Source of the DNA: Rhodamnia argentea
Taxonomy: Eukaryota; Streptophyta; Magnoliopsida; Myrtales; Myrtaceae
Direction: 5' to 3'
Length of the DNA: 64,000 bases
Assembly (NCBI RefSeq): GCF_020921035.1
Contig: NC_063150.1
Coordinates: 19,606,501-19,670,500 of the forward strand
Positions within the stretch are counted from its first letter, which is position 1, and every line of letters starts with the position of its first letter. Below, piece by piece: positions 1-12,188 of the stretch. The notes under the pieces are model-generated. The model saw only the letters and a program-made list of their open reading frames with translations. It was not told the origin of the DNA and searched no databases. A program made the translations under genes and the position numbers.

Positions 1-1159
1 TTTTGATTTTTTAAAACAATTTCCTAATATCCGAAAATGCAAAAATTAAACGAACGGCTATGATTAAACCTAGAACCGATCTCGGCCGTTCACTCGCTTA
101 AGTGTACGTACACCTCGCCACACCCGATCATGTCCGCCCTGTATACAAAAACGACGCCGCATTGAGACCGAATGAACGGCTACGATTAATCCTAGACTCG
201 ATCCGGGCCGTTCATTCCCTCTAAAGCCTAAACGACGCCGCATTGGACGCCTACTCTGAACGACGTCGCTCGCTCACTAACCTAAACGGCGCCGTTTCCA
301 TTTTTTATTTTCTATCTAATAATCGAAAATTCAAAAACCTAATCGGGCGGTCTACAATTAAAAGACTCGATTTATCCTTGCCGTCCGATTTGCTGAGTCG
401 ACTAAACCGATCTAACGACCAGCCGACTCGGTGACACTCTGGACCAATGACCACTCGACACCTAGGACTTTGACTCGTTGACTCACCAGCTTAGCTTCGT
501 CTTCAACCTCTCGACGACGACGTAATCAATGGTTGACATTTCTCCGGTGAGATCTAACGGTGAGATCTCGACGGAACGACACAAAACCAGTACCAATCGA
601 ATTGCCCGAACCTCTAGATTAACATATCTCATAATCAAGCTATTTTATCGGCTAAATCACGAGTATCATATCACGCACGTAACGACATCTCAGAGCTCAA
701 TCCATAACATAGAGCATAATAGATCAATTCCGTCACACACAAGCATCATAGGGAGTTCAGAACACTTACCTCGAGCTCCAATTGAGCTCGCAATGGCTAG
801 AAACGCCTAACCGATGCTCGGCCGGACCATGACGGGTTGGAGGCTCGACTCGGGTGTTTCGAGCAAAATCAATGCAAAAGTGAGATGCGATCGTGGTCGG
901 TGATGTTCAAGAATCAAAACACACACACTAATTCTCAGAATAATGATCGTTTGAGCAAATCGCTATCGATGCACGGTGAAGAGATTTAAAGCTCGACTTA
1001 CCGATTTCGGAGGTTGCGGATTAATTGAGCTGGTGCGATCGCTTCTTGGAACTTCGGACGAGCTTCTGGTGACACTCAGAAGCTTTGATTCAGCCTGAGA
1101 TGGCCTGACCGGCGCTTCAATTTTCCGAGCTCAAATCCTCGACAATGGCGATGGAAGAC

Positions 1160-1223
<64 letters not shown>

Positions 1224-1996
1224 AGTCCGTTACGAACCGAATGAGCCTCCCCTTTGCTTCGCGAAGCTTCTCGACCTTTTATACCACTTTCAAATTTTGG
1301 CGCATCGGGGAGGACCTCGCCGACTCCAATTTCATGCCCTACACGTGCCATTAGGTCGTCGGACGACGACGGAATTAGTTGGGATTCCATCCAGGTCCGT
1401 TAGACCCTCCGTCAAGCGCGAACGAGCACCAATTTTACTCGGTTTTAAGAATGTTGACTTTTCCATGCGATGAGACTTTGATCGCTTCGCCGGTGCTCCT
1501 CCAAATACCACCGGTCATATCGTTGGTCTCAATCGACGTGCATTTGCTCAAGGAACGAAACGCCCACAGTAATCCATCCAATTAGGCCCGAATTGATCTT
1601 CAATTTGATCATCGAAACTCAATTCTTAAACCTGCAAAAATGGCGCGAGAGGCTGGGGAAGGCGACACTGTTTTGGACCGACTCGACCGGTCCAACCGGC
1701 AATCAGACCGGTCTAAACCAGTCCCGACTTGCAATTTTCAAAATTAATCCAAATCTATGGGGAATTTTTGCAATTAAACCTCAAAATTGAATTCATGGGC
1801 TCAAATACTATCTAGAAATGTGATTTTCCCCAAAAAATTTTAACCAATTTCTATAAAAACCCCAAACTTTTCTAAAATTGCAAATCGGGAAAAAGTTCAA
1901 TCGAATGCCCAAATGACCAAATTGGATCAAATTACCCCCGCCAATCGATTCAGAACATATGAAAACTTTGGGAGGTAGTCCAATTTTGTTATGAAA
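1..1996. repeat. Old LTR-like non-coding sequence, left part
   Basis: There is no supportable gene here. The sequence resembles the long non-coding part of a plant Ty3/gypsy LTR: a (CT)n tract, GC-rich stretches with short frames, then an A/T-rich tail with runs such as AAATTG and CCAAATGACC. The same tail texture resumes at 4400, directly after the probable solo LTR at 1997-4399. This suggests that 1-1996 and 4400-about 4952 were once continuous and were split by that insertion. The short frames at 243-434, 529-810 and 1379-1790 have no recognisable domain and are treated as chance. Confidence 0.35.
1162..1219. repeat. (CT)n microsatellite
   Basis: An almost perfect CT dinucleotide run of about 58 bases. 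It makes an artefactual Ser-Leu frame on the plus strand and a Glu-Arg frame on the minus strand. Confidence 0.95.
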
Positions 1997-4399
1997 TGTA
2001 ACACCCCCGTAAATAGTTTTAAATAAATAGAAATTGGACGAAACGGATTGGAAAGCTGGCTCGTGCAATGAGAGTTAGCAGAATCCCAAAGTACTTATTG
2101 GATTAAATCAATAGGCCTAAGAAATGGGCGGAGCCCGAGTATGTAATAATAATAATTAAAAAAAAAGTAGGGTTGCCGAGTGGACCCACTAAAGTTCGGT
2201 CCACCTAAGCCAATTTCGCCCATTTGTAGTGGGCTATTTTTATTTTAGCAAGCTTGAGTCATGAGAGGCGGGCCCAATCACGTACCCAACAGTGAATAGT
2301 AGCCCAAGTCAGTATTTTAGGGGGAAAGGCCCAACTAGTACACGTGAAAGAGTTGAAGAGGAAGTCCAGCAGACATATCTTGTCTTCTTCGTGGATGTCG
2401 CAGAAGGAAAACCAGCGTGTCTTCATCTACGTGTGAGCTCCTTTACCAGCAAGGGAGGTCGGCGACTTCGTTTCGAATCGATGAGAGCAAGGACTCGGTG
2501 GTCGTGCAAGCCCGGGCAAGTTACTTTTCTAAAACCACTCCCTAATCTTTACAATGCTTGTGGACGATGGCGAGTTGGGCGGGGCTTCACTTCGGCTAGT
2601 ACAAGCTTCAAATGGCGAAATTTAGAATTTTTAAAGCTGGTTGCGAGTACATGAATCGGGTTGTTGGGTTTTCAAATTAAGAAACCGTGTCGCCACGGAG
2701 GCGACCTTTTGTGGGTCTGATCTCTCGTCACCCGAAGTAGGGAGGGGTGAGAAGTTAAGCGTGAAACTTTGATGCATGTGTCTGATTTTGCGGGGTGCAA
2801 TTCTGGAGATGTTGGGCAAGGAGACCGAGTGATAAATTTTCGGAATTAAGTACGAGGTAGCTCAACGTAATGGACAAGGACAGGTTCGGATCTTGTGGAT
2901 GCATAATGAAGTGACTTAAATTGGTCTTAACACCGTTAGGTTGAGAAAGTGAATCAATGGAATAAAGGAGGTTCTAAATTTGGTCCATGATAGAAGTGAG
3001 ATGTGGTGGAAGCATTAGTGGGATTCTAACGTGGAGGGACCAAGCCGAGTATCTTGAGTGTAGTTCGGAATCCGATTGTAGCAGACTAAATTCTTCGTAC
3101 TCGGAAGTTGAGAAGCTTAGCAAATTAATTTTATGCATTGATAGAGACCTGGACATTCTTTATACTCAACCTATGGCATTGTAGGAAGTTGTGTTATTTG
3201 ACGACTAGTTTATCCATGGTAGTCAAGCAAAGTGGTCATCCGGTGTGGTCTTTTAAAATTATTTCAAAGAGCTCTATTAACAAGTTGTATTTTTTTTTTC
3301 CTTTTTTGGCCTATCATCTTGGTTATTAGGAGTGAGCGACGCGAACGCTTTTGTTGATCTAGTGAGGCATAGCATACCTCGATTATGTGTATGAATAACA
3401 TATTGCTTGTCATGCATGTGATCCAATCGAGCATTCGAGAACGGGCTGAGCATTCAAGTGTACATACCCATGGAGTTTATGGAAGACCCCGCTATGTGAC
3501 CGGGTGGCTCTGCTGTGTATCCGAGTCGGTCTCCGAGGTGGAACGAGACAATTTCGATTTGCATGAATGAAACGCTCGAACTTTGTTGGTGGAGACCAAC
3601 AACCATAAGTTACTTGCGCAAGTCAAATCCATGTCCCGATGCATGACATATGTTCTTTTTACGTCAACACTTGTGGTTTGATCTCCGTTTTTATTTTTCC
3701 TAAGTCCGATCGATTGGTTAAAGCTTATGGATTTGTCTGCTTGTTATCGTTTGTTCATCCATTGTGTAGATTAGTTGGTATTTTTAGAAGCGTAATTTGC
3801 TGAGTTTATCTCACTCCTTTGTTATTGATATTTTTAGGTAATGGGTAGCCCTCGGATGGTTTTCTATGGCTTGCCCACGGAGGTTTTCATTAGCATGGAG
3901 CCTTATATAAGTCCGAGACTTCCCGGGTTTGACTTGGTTCGTGGTACGGTTACCGTTCAAGTGAACGGTGGGTTGGACGTGGAGGATTTCCTCCACGTCT
4001 ATGTGGCGGTTTATGGAGTCCGGGAGGACGGGCTAGGTTATGTGGGCCCACCGCCATTTGACTACGTGGCCCCGTAGGAGCCATATGGAGAGTACCAGTT
4101 GTTAGCACAAGACACGCCGACCCGTGAATTTACGATCCAACCGACTTTTAGATGGGGAGTTTCGGGGAAACAGGTGTTTCTATCGATTTATTTTTGTGTG
4201 TACTGGGTAGAGGCAGCGGGCAACTTTTTGAAGGCCTCCCTACATAGCTCTCCTTGGCATATAGTTAAAACCTAACCCGACGTTCGTCGGCTCTCTAATA
4301 AATAAAGTACTGTGTTTTGGTTGCTTATATGTGTATTTATCTTTAACTACTCAATTTTATATTACTCGTTAGTCTATGTGGCGAGCCCGGGACGCCACA
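1997..4399 (+). mobile_element. Probable solo LTR of a Ty3/gypsy element
   Basis: The segment begins TGTAACACCCCCG and ends GGGACGCCACA. These are the TG...CA termini, with the TGTAACA-type start, seen in LTRs of plant chromovirus-type gypsy elements. The flanking 5-mers TGAAA (left) and TAAAA (right) differ by one base and could be a decayed target-site duplication. The flanks on both sides share the same A/T-rich texture, as expected if the LTR interrupted older sequence. No gag-pol follows, so a solo LTR left by recombination is the simplest reading. A 78-codon frame at 3841-4077 lies inside and resembles no family that I know. Confidence 0.4.
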
Positions 4400-5287
4400 T
4401 AAAAGTCCCTAGATTAAAATTAATTTCAAAAATTAGAAATCCCATGGATTAAATTGCAAAGACTAATTGGGTATTTTGCCCAATCCATGCAATTCGTGCA
4501 ATTGAGGGTGAAATTGGTCAAATTGGAACTGCATATGACCATAATTGAATGTTTTGACTCAAAACATTTAAAAGTTGCAAATAAAAAGACTCAAATCGGA
4601 TTTTTTAGGCAAATTCAACTCTCGGTGTTATGAAGAAACACCTAAAATTGAATCCAATTTTTAATTTTTCTTGAGACCAATATGAAGAGAGGATTAAAAG
4701 AAAAATATGGAACATTTTTCTATATTTTTGTGACCTCGGGAAGTATTTTTCGTGAATTTTCTTGTATTTTCCTATTTTCTGAAAATATTAAAAAAGTGCG
4801 AGAAATATGAAAAATTATTTTTTGTTCAAGAATGGTTACTTATGCTTGGCCAAGGCTTCCAAACTTGATTTTTCAATTTTATGAATTTTTATGAATTTTT
4901 ATAAGACTAGACTAATAAAAAAAAAACACTTGATCAAAAATCGGGTGTCAACAAAGAGGAATTTCATGAACAACCGAACATGAGGCATGGCATTACAAGC
5001 TTCAACATCCAGGCCTTATAGTAGAAAAGGCAATTGGGTTTGGAGACGTAGTTCTATTGAGAAGGAACCGCTAAGGCGGGGAGAGTTACCTCTATATATG
5101 ATTTGGGAAGTTGTTCTCGTCCCGAATTTGGAAATGGAAAAGGAAAGATATTTAAGACACACGTCAAACGATCAGCTTTGGGTAGTTCACTGTAGCACTT
5201 AACCCAAAGCACTAAGGAAAGTCGGAACAAAGGAATCATAAGTTATAGCGGGAGGATAGCAAGAGTTGTTGAGCAGGCTAGTCCAAG
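4400..5287. repeat. LTR-like tail and decayed gypsy leader
   Basis: 4400-4952 continues the A/T-rich texture of 1800-1996 and ends with a CA-type terminus, GGGTGTCAACA, at about 4952. From there to 5287 lies sequence that precedes the protease fragment. It holds a 71-codon frame (4987-5202) with no recognisable gag motif. No primer-binding site of the usual initiator-Met type was found next to the putative LTR end. Confidence 0.3.
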
Positions 5288-5905
5288 ATGCCGAAAGAGT
5301 CTCACTCTCCAATTAGGATCAATATGGTTCATGCAAAGCTCCCACCCGAGTATGGGGCATGTTCAATAGTGGAAAAAGATCTTGAGCACATATCGGGGAA
5401 AGAGATAGCGATAGTAGAATTTCAATTTTTTGATGATGAGGCCATCAAGTTTGAGAAGGTACCATTGGAAAGAGCCAAGCACATGAAATCTTTGGTTATC
5501 TCGGGCAGAGTCAATGGTCTTCTTGTCGGTAAGATCTTTGTAGATGCAGGAGCAACCTTGAATCTTATATCGTACCAGTATTTTAAGAAGTTGGGGAAAG
5601 ATGATGAGGACATCATCTCGTCGAACGTTCGGTTGTCCGGCTTTCTTGGAGAAGTCACCGAAGTCAAGGGAGCAGTTGTGCTTGATCTAACCATAGGGTC
5701 CAGGATGTCGAAGACCACCTTTTTTGTAATAGAATCGGATGGTTCATATAACTTGCTGCTTGGAATGGATTGGATACATTCTAATTGGGTTACAATCAGA
5801 TTTTCATTGCTAGGTGAAGATGTCCCGAAAATAGCATTCAGATGTCCTAGAGCAATTGGGACTTTCCAATCAGTAGTAGTACTAAGCATATTTAGACTAA
5901 TATAA
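5288..5905 (+). pseudogene. Ty3/gypsy polyprotein remnant: aspartic protease, then a possible RT scrap
   Basis: A 205-codon frame with the layout of a plant gypsy retropepsin. Residues about 40-60 carry the acidic lead-in and 66-80 the first strand. VDAGATLNLI at 85-94 holds the catalytic Asp, but the usual second residue is Ala. LLLGMDWIHSNW at 156-167 is the conserved closing motif. Immediately afterwards residues 177-185 (GEDVPKIAF) resemble the reverse-transcriptase segment that normally lies a few hundred residues further on, which suggests an internal deletion fusing protease to RT. The frame then stops, and no integrase or RNase H follows. This is a dead fragment on the same strand as the flanking LTR-like sequence. 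Confidence 0.75.
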
Positions 5906-7660
5906 ACAAATCCTAATCAAGTTTAACATACTAATAAAGGGATTAGGACGATAACTCACCTAATTGTAAATCCGAGAACAACGGCGTGTCGGGGGTGAGG
6001 AGGGCTATGCGTGGCTTGGTCCGAAATTAACACGGAACCACCGAGGACCACCGAACAGCATCTACACAAACTCGGTTGTGCTGGTTTTGCTTGACAGAGC
6101 TCAAATCAAAGCAAGAACGGATTGGGTCTCACCAACCAGCCTCTGTCTAGCACAATTTCGTGAAAGTACAACAATTTCTTGGATAAATAGCCTTCAGATC
6201 TGAGTTGCCCTCGATCTCACGGTTGCATAGGAGAAAACGAAGCTCAATTCGCCCTTCCGACGAGCTCAAACGAGCGATTTCTTCTCAGACGCGCGCAGAA
6301 AATCAAGAGAGAGAGAGAGAGAGAGTGCTCGGGATGGAGAGGTTTGGCCAAAAATTGCAATATATATATTCTTGGACAAGCCTTGCTCAAGATAGAAAAC
6401 CCTCATAAATGACATGCCACAAAAGTCTTTATCCCAATTAATGCTTCTTGTTTTACTAATAATGCAAGAAGGGCAATTTGATCTTTTCATAAGGCAAGGG
6501 CATTTTCGTAATTTCGTAAAGTATAGTATGAAGTACTATATGCGTATTTGAGCTAGTATTTTGTACGAATTCGTATAAATTAAAATTGGGCTCAAATGAA
6601 TATAGTTTGGGCTTTAGAAAAGCTTAATGGGTTTTAGAAACCTTAATGGGCTTTAGTGGGCTCAACAAGGCTCACTTAGGTTGCTTTTGGGCCAAAATGG
6701 CCGAACTACATTGGGCCCAATGTATCCTCGTCTGGCCCACTCCCTCGTAGTCTCCAAATCTCAGTCCGTTGATCCCTAATCCGAGAGTCTTGAGAAAATC
6801 GATAAATTAACAGTTCAATGAGGCGACGTCCAATAATTTAGTTATGAGATTCTCGAAGATTCAATACCCATATTCGAATTCTAACTCATGGTCAAAATCG
6901 ATCGATCGTAACTATAGTTCATCTCGAGCTAACAGGCGGCTTCTAGGAGTTACACGTACTCGACCCGTAATTGATTTGATATCAATCTACGTTTAAGCTA
7001 TTTCGAACCATGGATAACCTAGTTTTCATGTAATTGCTAGGGGTCAATCACTAGCTTCAATTTACTCGATCATTAGGAATTGGTTTAGGATCTTTTGCAA
7101 TCCATACAATAGTTAGGCGAAATCACCTGCGATCCAATTGTATACTATTGTTGAAACGTTCTATAGCCTTTCCTTGATCGGTCCTTAATGGCTCAAAACT
7201 GTCCCTCGTCAATCCTTATGGTCGAATTGTCAATCAATAGTTGAGTTCTCAAGTCGAGCGTATCTATATCCTTAATAGCCTTTCCCTTTTGGTTAACCTC
7301 TCATGAGCGATCAATTCAGAGCGAGATTACTAACAATGCATCAATTAAAATCATCATTTCATTACATCCTAAATAGGGTCGAATTTAAGGATGTCACGTA
7401 GGGACAAAGTAGTAGTAGTCGGGGTGACCTTCCTAAATTTTGATTGTAAATTTTTTGAAGGGAAAGTAATGAATATTGTAAGATATACTTGGTGCATATA
7501 TAAAATTTTAACTAGGTTTGTAAATATCTTGGAAGCTGCTACATCCGTCAAATTTAGGTCGTTTACTCAAGTTTCTGCAAATAAAGAATAAATATTGGCA
7601 GAAAATAATAAATCATTAAATAGGGGTAGAATAATAAAGTGTAGTTCTTGGGTCGTTACA
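5906..7660 (+). repeat. LTR-like non-coding sequence ending GGGTCGTTACA
   Basis: A long non-coding stretch with a short (GA)n tract near 6308 and repeated GGGCTTTA/TTGGGCCCAA segments near 6590-6720. It ends GGGTCGTTACA at 7660. That terminus is typical of plant gypsy LTR 3' ends, and its inverse TGTAACGACCC is the usual start, but I do not find the matching start in the window. It probably belongs to the same decayed element as the protease fragment or to a neighbour of it. Confidence 0.35.
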
Positions 7661-7954
7661 GTCACAACCTTATGCTTGTGTCTTTTTGTTTTTTTAATTG
7701 TTTATTTAAAAAAAATCTCTTAAAAAATAGAAAAAGGAAAATATAAAATAAAATAGTAAATGATTAAAATGCCCCTAACTAAAGTGACTCAAGCCATTTT
7801 TTGAGACTAATATAGTCATTTCAAGACCTTCTTTAATACAATGAAGGCACTTTGGGCCCTTATTTGAGAAAATGAGGGCACTTAGGGTCCTTATTTGGAA
7901 TTTTCCTCCAATGATATGACAAAAGCAGTTTTAAGGTAGCTTTATTTTCATTTG

Positions 7955-9335
7955 TTAATTAATTTTGGCTCGCATTGTTTCTACCCCCTTGTTGGCTCCC
8001 GACACTCTCTAATTCTTGTTGCATTGATTTGACATATTAATCCTTACGGGTTCACTCTTAACTTAAGATTATTTCTTCTCTATTTTTCTTTGCTTTCTTT
8101 TGTTTCAATTTTGTGAGAGAGAAACTACCCATGCTCCTAGTCCTAACAAACAATATTTATTAAGGTTAAATATGGGGCCCACTCTTGATTTAATATTATT
8201 TCTTGCCTTCTATTCTTCTTCTTTTTTTAGTTTTCCTTTTCTTCTCCTTTTGGAGCATATTCGGTGTTCTCATCTTCCAAAAGAAATAGTTTATTTAGTA
8301 GATAGCTAACGAATAATTGTGTTAATGAGTTGATGTTTCTCTCTCTCTCCCTCTCTCTCTCTCTTTTTTTTTTTGCACTAAGAAACTACAAAAAATAACC
8401 TAAGCATAAGTAAGAGTGAAAATAGCCATTTACTAATTCTTGTACGCATTTCGTTCAATTATCACATTAATGTGTGTCATTAAGTTGTAACATGCATACT
8501 TTAACTGCTCAAATTTCATTTTGTTCGGTGAATTGGTAGTCCTATAACCATTTATTATTTGTGCCATCATCGCATGATGCTTTAAATGATACTTTCAAAA
8601 ATATTAAAAATATGATAAAGAAGCACATAAAAAATTCTATATATTCATTATTATCATACAAATGCATATGAAAATACTCCCTAGACATTATTACATATAA
8701 TACTATCTTTGCCTTGATTACTGGTATAATTAGCTGTTTATAAGAAATTATAACGATTGAAATCACATTATAAGACAACCCTTTCAAACCGTTTGCAAAC
8801 ACATATTTTTGTCAATTCTAAATGCATCAGAATTTTATAGAACTATCCGTGAAAAGAAAAGTAATATAATGAAAGATGGCTAAATTGTATATAACACATA
8901 CATCATCAATCTTTGAGTAAATTATCGTAAACTTGTATTGAAAATCAAAATCGAAAATCCACGATCATGAGAACGGTCTATGGAAATAAAGTAAACAATT
9001 TACAGATAAAACTAATATTTCTTTACTCTAATGTATGATTGGTGCTTACTCAAATTACAATAATGGAGAATAAGTTCAAAAGAAAACATGCATGAAGGAA
9101 ACTAGAAATGAAAAAGGCTAGGGTGAAAAAAAAGTTATTTGGAAGGAATGTGGGCAGTTTTATCTTTTAGTAAATTGAAAAAAAAAAAGAAAAGAAAAAA
9201 AAAAGGCAAAAATGACATTAAATTAGTAATGGGATGCGCAAGGGACAATGTAGTCAAATCCACAATATGAGGGATGTCGGGAGCTAATAAGGGGGTGTAA
9301 ATAGCGAAAGCCTTAAATTAATCTTCAATTAATTC
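7955..9335. mobile_element. Non-autonomous DNA element with long inverted termini
   Basis: The left end (about 7960-8045) and the reverse complement of the right end (about 9200-9325) match over several tens of bases. The shared core includes ACCCCCTT, a TTGGCTCCCGACA-like stretch and TTGATTTGACATA/TGGATTTGACTACA. The 1.2 kb interior is A/T-rich and encodes no transposase. It holds a CT/T tract at 8336-8370 and one meaningless 86-codon minus frame. The exact ends and the target duplication could not be fixed by eye. Confidence 0.5.
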
Positions 9336-9379
9336 GAAATGTAGGATGAAATTTCACAAACTAACTACGTAATTATTTG

Positions 9380-9590
9380 ACTTAAATGATAAAAATTGGG
9401 AAGAGAAATTATTTCTAGAAACAAAAATTTTGTGAGGAGAAACTCTTTCCAAGAACAAAAATTTTGTGCGATTACCAAATGCGTTTCTGTTCCAAGAACA
9501 GAAATTTTGTATAGTTACCAAACATATTTTGATTTTCTAAAACTCATGCAAGGATTTAATTTTTTCCAGAACATCTAATTTTTTTTCCAA
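9380..9590. repeat. Short tandem repeats of an AACAAAAATTTTGTG family
   Basis: Three imperfect units of about 40 bases carry a CCAAGAACA-AAAATTTTGTG core followed by a TTACCAAA-type tail. Related cores recur near 50255-50330 and, more weakly, at 48640-48990. This points to a dispersed non-coding family. No coding capacity is seen. Confidence 0.45.
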
Positions 9591-10378
9591 AATACCAATA
9601 AGAAAATGGAATGTCTATTCAGCTAGAGACTAGGATTTTAATTTGTTCTTTCCTGTTATTGCACCTCTAATTTTTCAATAACAAACTAATGGCGCTAATA
9701 CTTTTTTGTAGAATTTGATGAAAAAAAGACTCAATTTCGACTGCTCATTACTTTTCCATCCTACATCCAATTGACTTGAATTTTTTACGTCTATGAAAAT
9801 TTCACTAGTCAAACTTTCAGTGTATGATATTCCAAACAATTTATTTAAAGAAGCAATGTAGGGACACCATCGGAGTCACAACACCGCTAAAAATATTGAT
9901 ACATGGTTATTTAAGTCCCTTTTGCTTTCAGTGTGTATTTAGTATCCTCTATAACTTAAGTTTATAATGTGCAATTAATTAGGCTGATCTTCTACGAAGT
10001 ATCTCCGGAAGAAGTTGTTTTCATTGAAAGGGAGTTCGGACAATATAAACATTGGAGTGAAAACAACTTAATTTCCTAACTTCCTTTTGACCTTGTCTTT
10101 CTTTTATGTATGATTGCATTTATTTTGAAAGAACTAGTCAATTTGTGATCGCTCGTAAATTTTTCGTCCAGTGTCCAATTGACTCAACTTTTGCACCAAT
10201 GGAAAGCTCTTTATTCTTACTTCCAGTTCTAGGTAAGGAAAATCCTATTTTGCCCATTTGCCATTAAAACCAATTAAATCTTCATTGTCCGCACTTTCTG
10301 CTGGCAAATTCTGTCTAAATTGTTCTTGGACTTCGTGCTTTTGCATTGATATATGACACGGTACTTCAAGCTTTTCAT

Positions 10379-10776
10379 TGGGTATAAGGATACTTTAAGT
10401 ATCAATACTTGTGTATGGCACCCACTTTGGTGTCAATATTTTTTTTTTTGAATCACTTAAGTGCCAAATCGAAAAAAAAAAATCACTTTAGTACCAACGG
10501 CGAGAAATTCCATGGTGAGGTAGCACTTCAACATTCATTTTTAAAAAAAAGAACATTAGCACTTAAGTGATCTAAAAAAAATCACTTTAGTGCCTAATCG
10601 GGAAAAAAAAAACGATCACTTTAGTGCCGACGGCAAGAAATTCCGGCGACTTCTCTGGAGTTAGCACTTAAATAATTTGTTATTAAAAAATTGGCACTTA
10701 AGTGATCTAAAAAAAATTATTAACATCAAAGTGAGCGTCGTATATAAATATTGACACTTAATGTGTCATTTTGCCC
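10379..10776. mobile_element. Fold-back/MITE-like element, CACTTAAGTGATC family
   Basis: The left end (GGGTATAAGGATACTTTAAG...) matches the reverse complement of the right end, ...CTTAATGTGTCATTTTGCCC. Inside are repeated CACTTAAGTGATC and ATCACTTTAGTGCC motifs and two copies of an ACGGC(G/A)AGAAATTCC segment. A related piece sits in intron 2 of the U2AF-like gene at about 20690-20950. No protein is encoded. Confidence 0.5.
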
Positions 10777-11668
10777 TTTTCATTGTAACTGCTTTTTGAA
10801 AACTTTTTTTCATTTTGGGTTCATGGGCTACTTAGTCGTATTATGTTATGACCGTGATAGTCCTCTTGTAACCATGATAAAAATTGAGTAGAGAAACATA
10901 AAAGCCATTTAGTCCAAGAGCAAAAACAAAATATAATACCTAAATGATCAAAATTAGAATGTATATCGATATTACCATTCCACATATGCATTAAAAAATA
11001 AAATTACTCCGATAGAGCAATTGGACTCAGTAATAAAATCAAACTCATAACAATATCTAATATGAAACCGTAACACTATGAATTCCTAATTCTTTGAAAT
11101 TAAAGTTCCTGATAAAAAAATAATATAAAAATAAGTGGCATTGAAATTAAAGTTCCTGATAAAAAAAAATAAAGTTACAAATTCTACAGATAAATAGCAT
11201 TAGTGGTAGAAAAGAAAATTCATTTTAAAGATAAATTATTGACACCCAATATATATATATGTATGGGAGTGTATGGTGATTTGAATTGCAGAGTCATTGA
11301 TCCCGAGAGGCGATATAGATATAAATCAATGTCGCCATGATTTAGAGACAAACAATATCTTTTAAGATTTCTTCTTGTTGGTCCATGGGATCTCGAAAAT
11401 CAGCCAGGTGGAAATGTATGGTTCTTGTGATTGCGTAGCATCGGTTCACTTGGATTTCGCCAATGTCGATGTAGATTGAGATTGAATTTGGTTCTATAGA
11501 CATAAATTTACTCGAGGTTTTCCTCTTGATAGTAGTCAAAATCCTGTGTCTCGCTTGCGTTTGAAAGTTGATTTGTCATGGATTTTTGGATGATACTGTG
11601 ATGTTATATTTCCATGATATTGTTAAAATTTGTAACTTTTTAAATAAGATTTTGATGCAGTAATAACA

Positions 11669-12188
11669 AGGGTTAAAATCACAGAAAACTCCAAACCGAT
11701 ACATTTGTAATAAATTTACCATAAATTATTTTTTTAACCACAAAAAATTTCAAACTGGTACACTTATGATAAATTTACCATAAACCGGTACACCTATGAC
11801 AAATTTGCCCTCGGTTAGTTTTCGTTAAATCTAACCATTAAATTGCTAAGTTGGATGGCATATAGCAGTTTACCGGTGTTCCGGTTTGAGATTTTTACCC
11901 TCTATTTGTCATATATTTATCAATTTGGGATTGTTCATGATATTAATCCAATTTAACGGGAGGGTAAATTTGTCACATGTATACCAACTTTATTTTTTCT
12001 TGGTAAAAAATTAGTTTAAGGTAAATTTATCACAAAAGTACCAGTTTAAGGTTTTTGGTGGTTAAAAAATAGTTTGAGGTAAATTTGTCATAGGTGTACC
12101 GGTTTGGGGCTTTTCATAGTCAAAAAAATAATTTTAAGTAAATTTGTCATAGATGTATCAATTTTGAATTTTTCATGGTATTAACCCT
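11669..12188. mobile_element. Fold-back element built of 55-65 base AAATTTACC units
   Basis: On the left, units run forward (ACCGATACATTTG-TAATAAATTTACC). On the right they run in the opposite sense (GGTAAATTTGTCATAGGTGTACCGG). The termini GGGTTAAAATCACAGAAAA and the reverse complement of TTTTCATGGTATTAACCCT match, so the whole could fold into a long hairpin. Relatives occur at 13233-13664 and, more decayed, at 52690-53290. Confidence 0.5.

Noticed and set aside
1076..1390. Frames with Glu-Arg or Ser-Leu runs across the (CT)n tract
   Set aside because: They are produced by the dinucleotide repeat and have no other coding signal; the same applies to those at 48352, 52487 and 63602.
3841..4077. 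78-codon frame inside the probable solo LTR
   Set aside because: It has no recognisable domain, lies in LTR-like sequence, and no longer exon structure could be built around it.
5422..5889. 155-codon minus-strand frame
   Set aside because: It is the antisense shadow of the gypsy protease frame.
9380..9590. Spaced repeats that might suggest a CRISPR-like array
   Set aside because: Only three imperfect units occur, there are no regular spacers, and this is a plant genome; it is a dispersed A/T-rich repeat.
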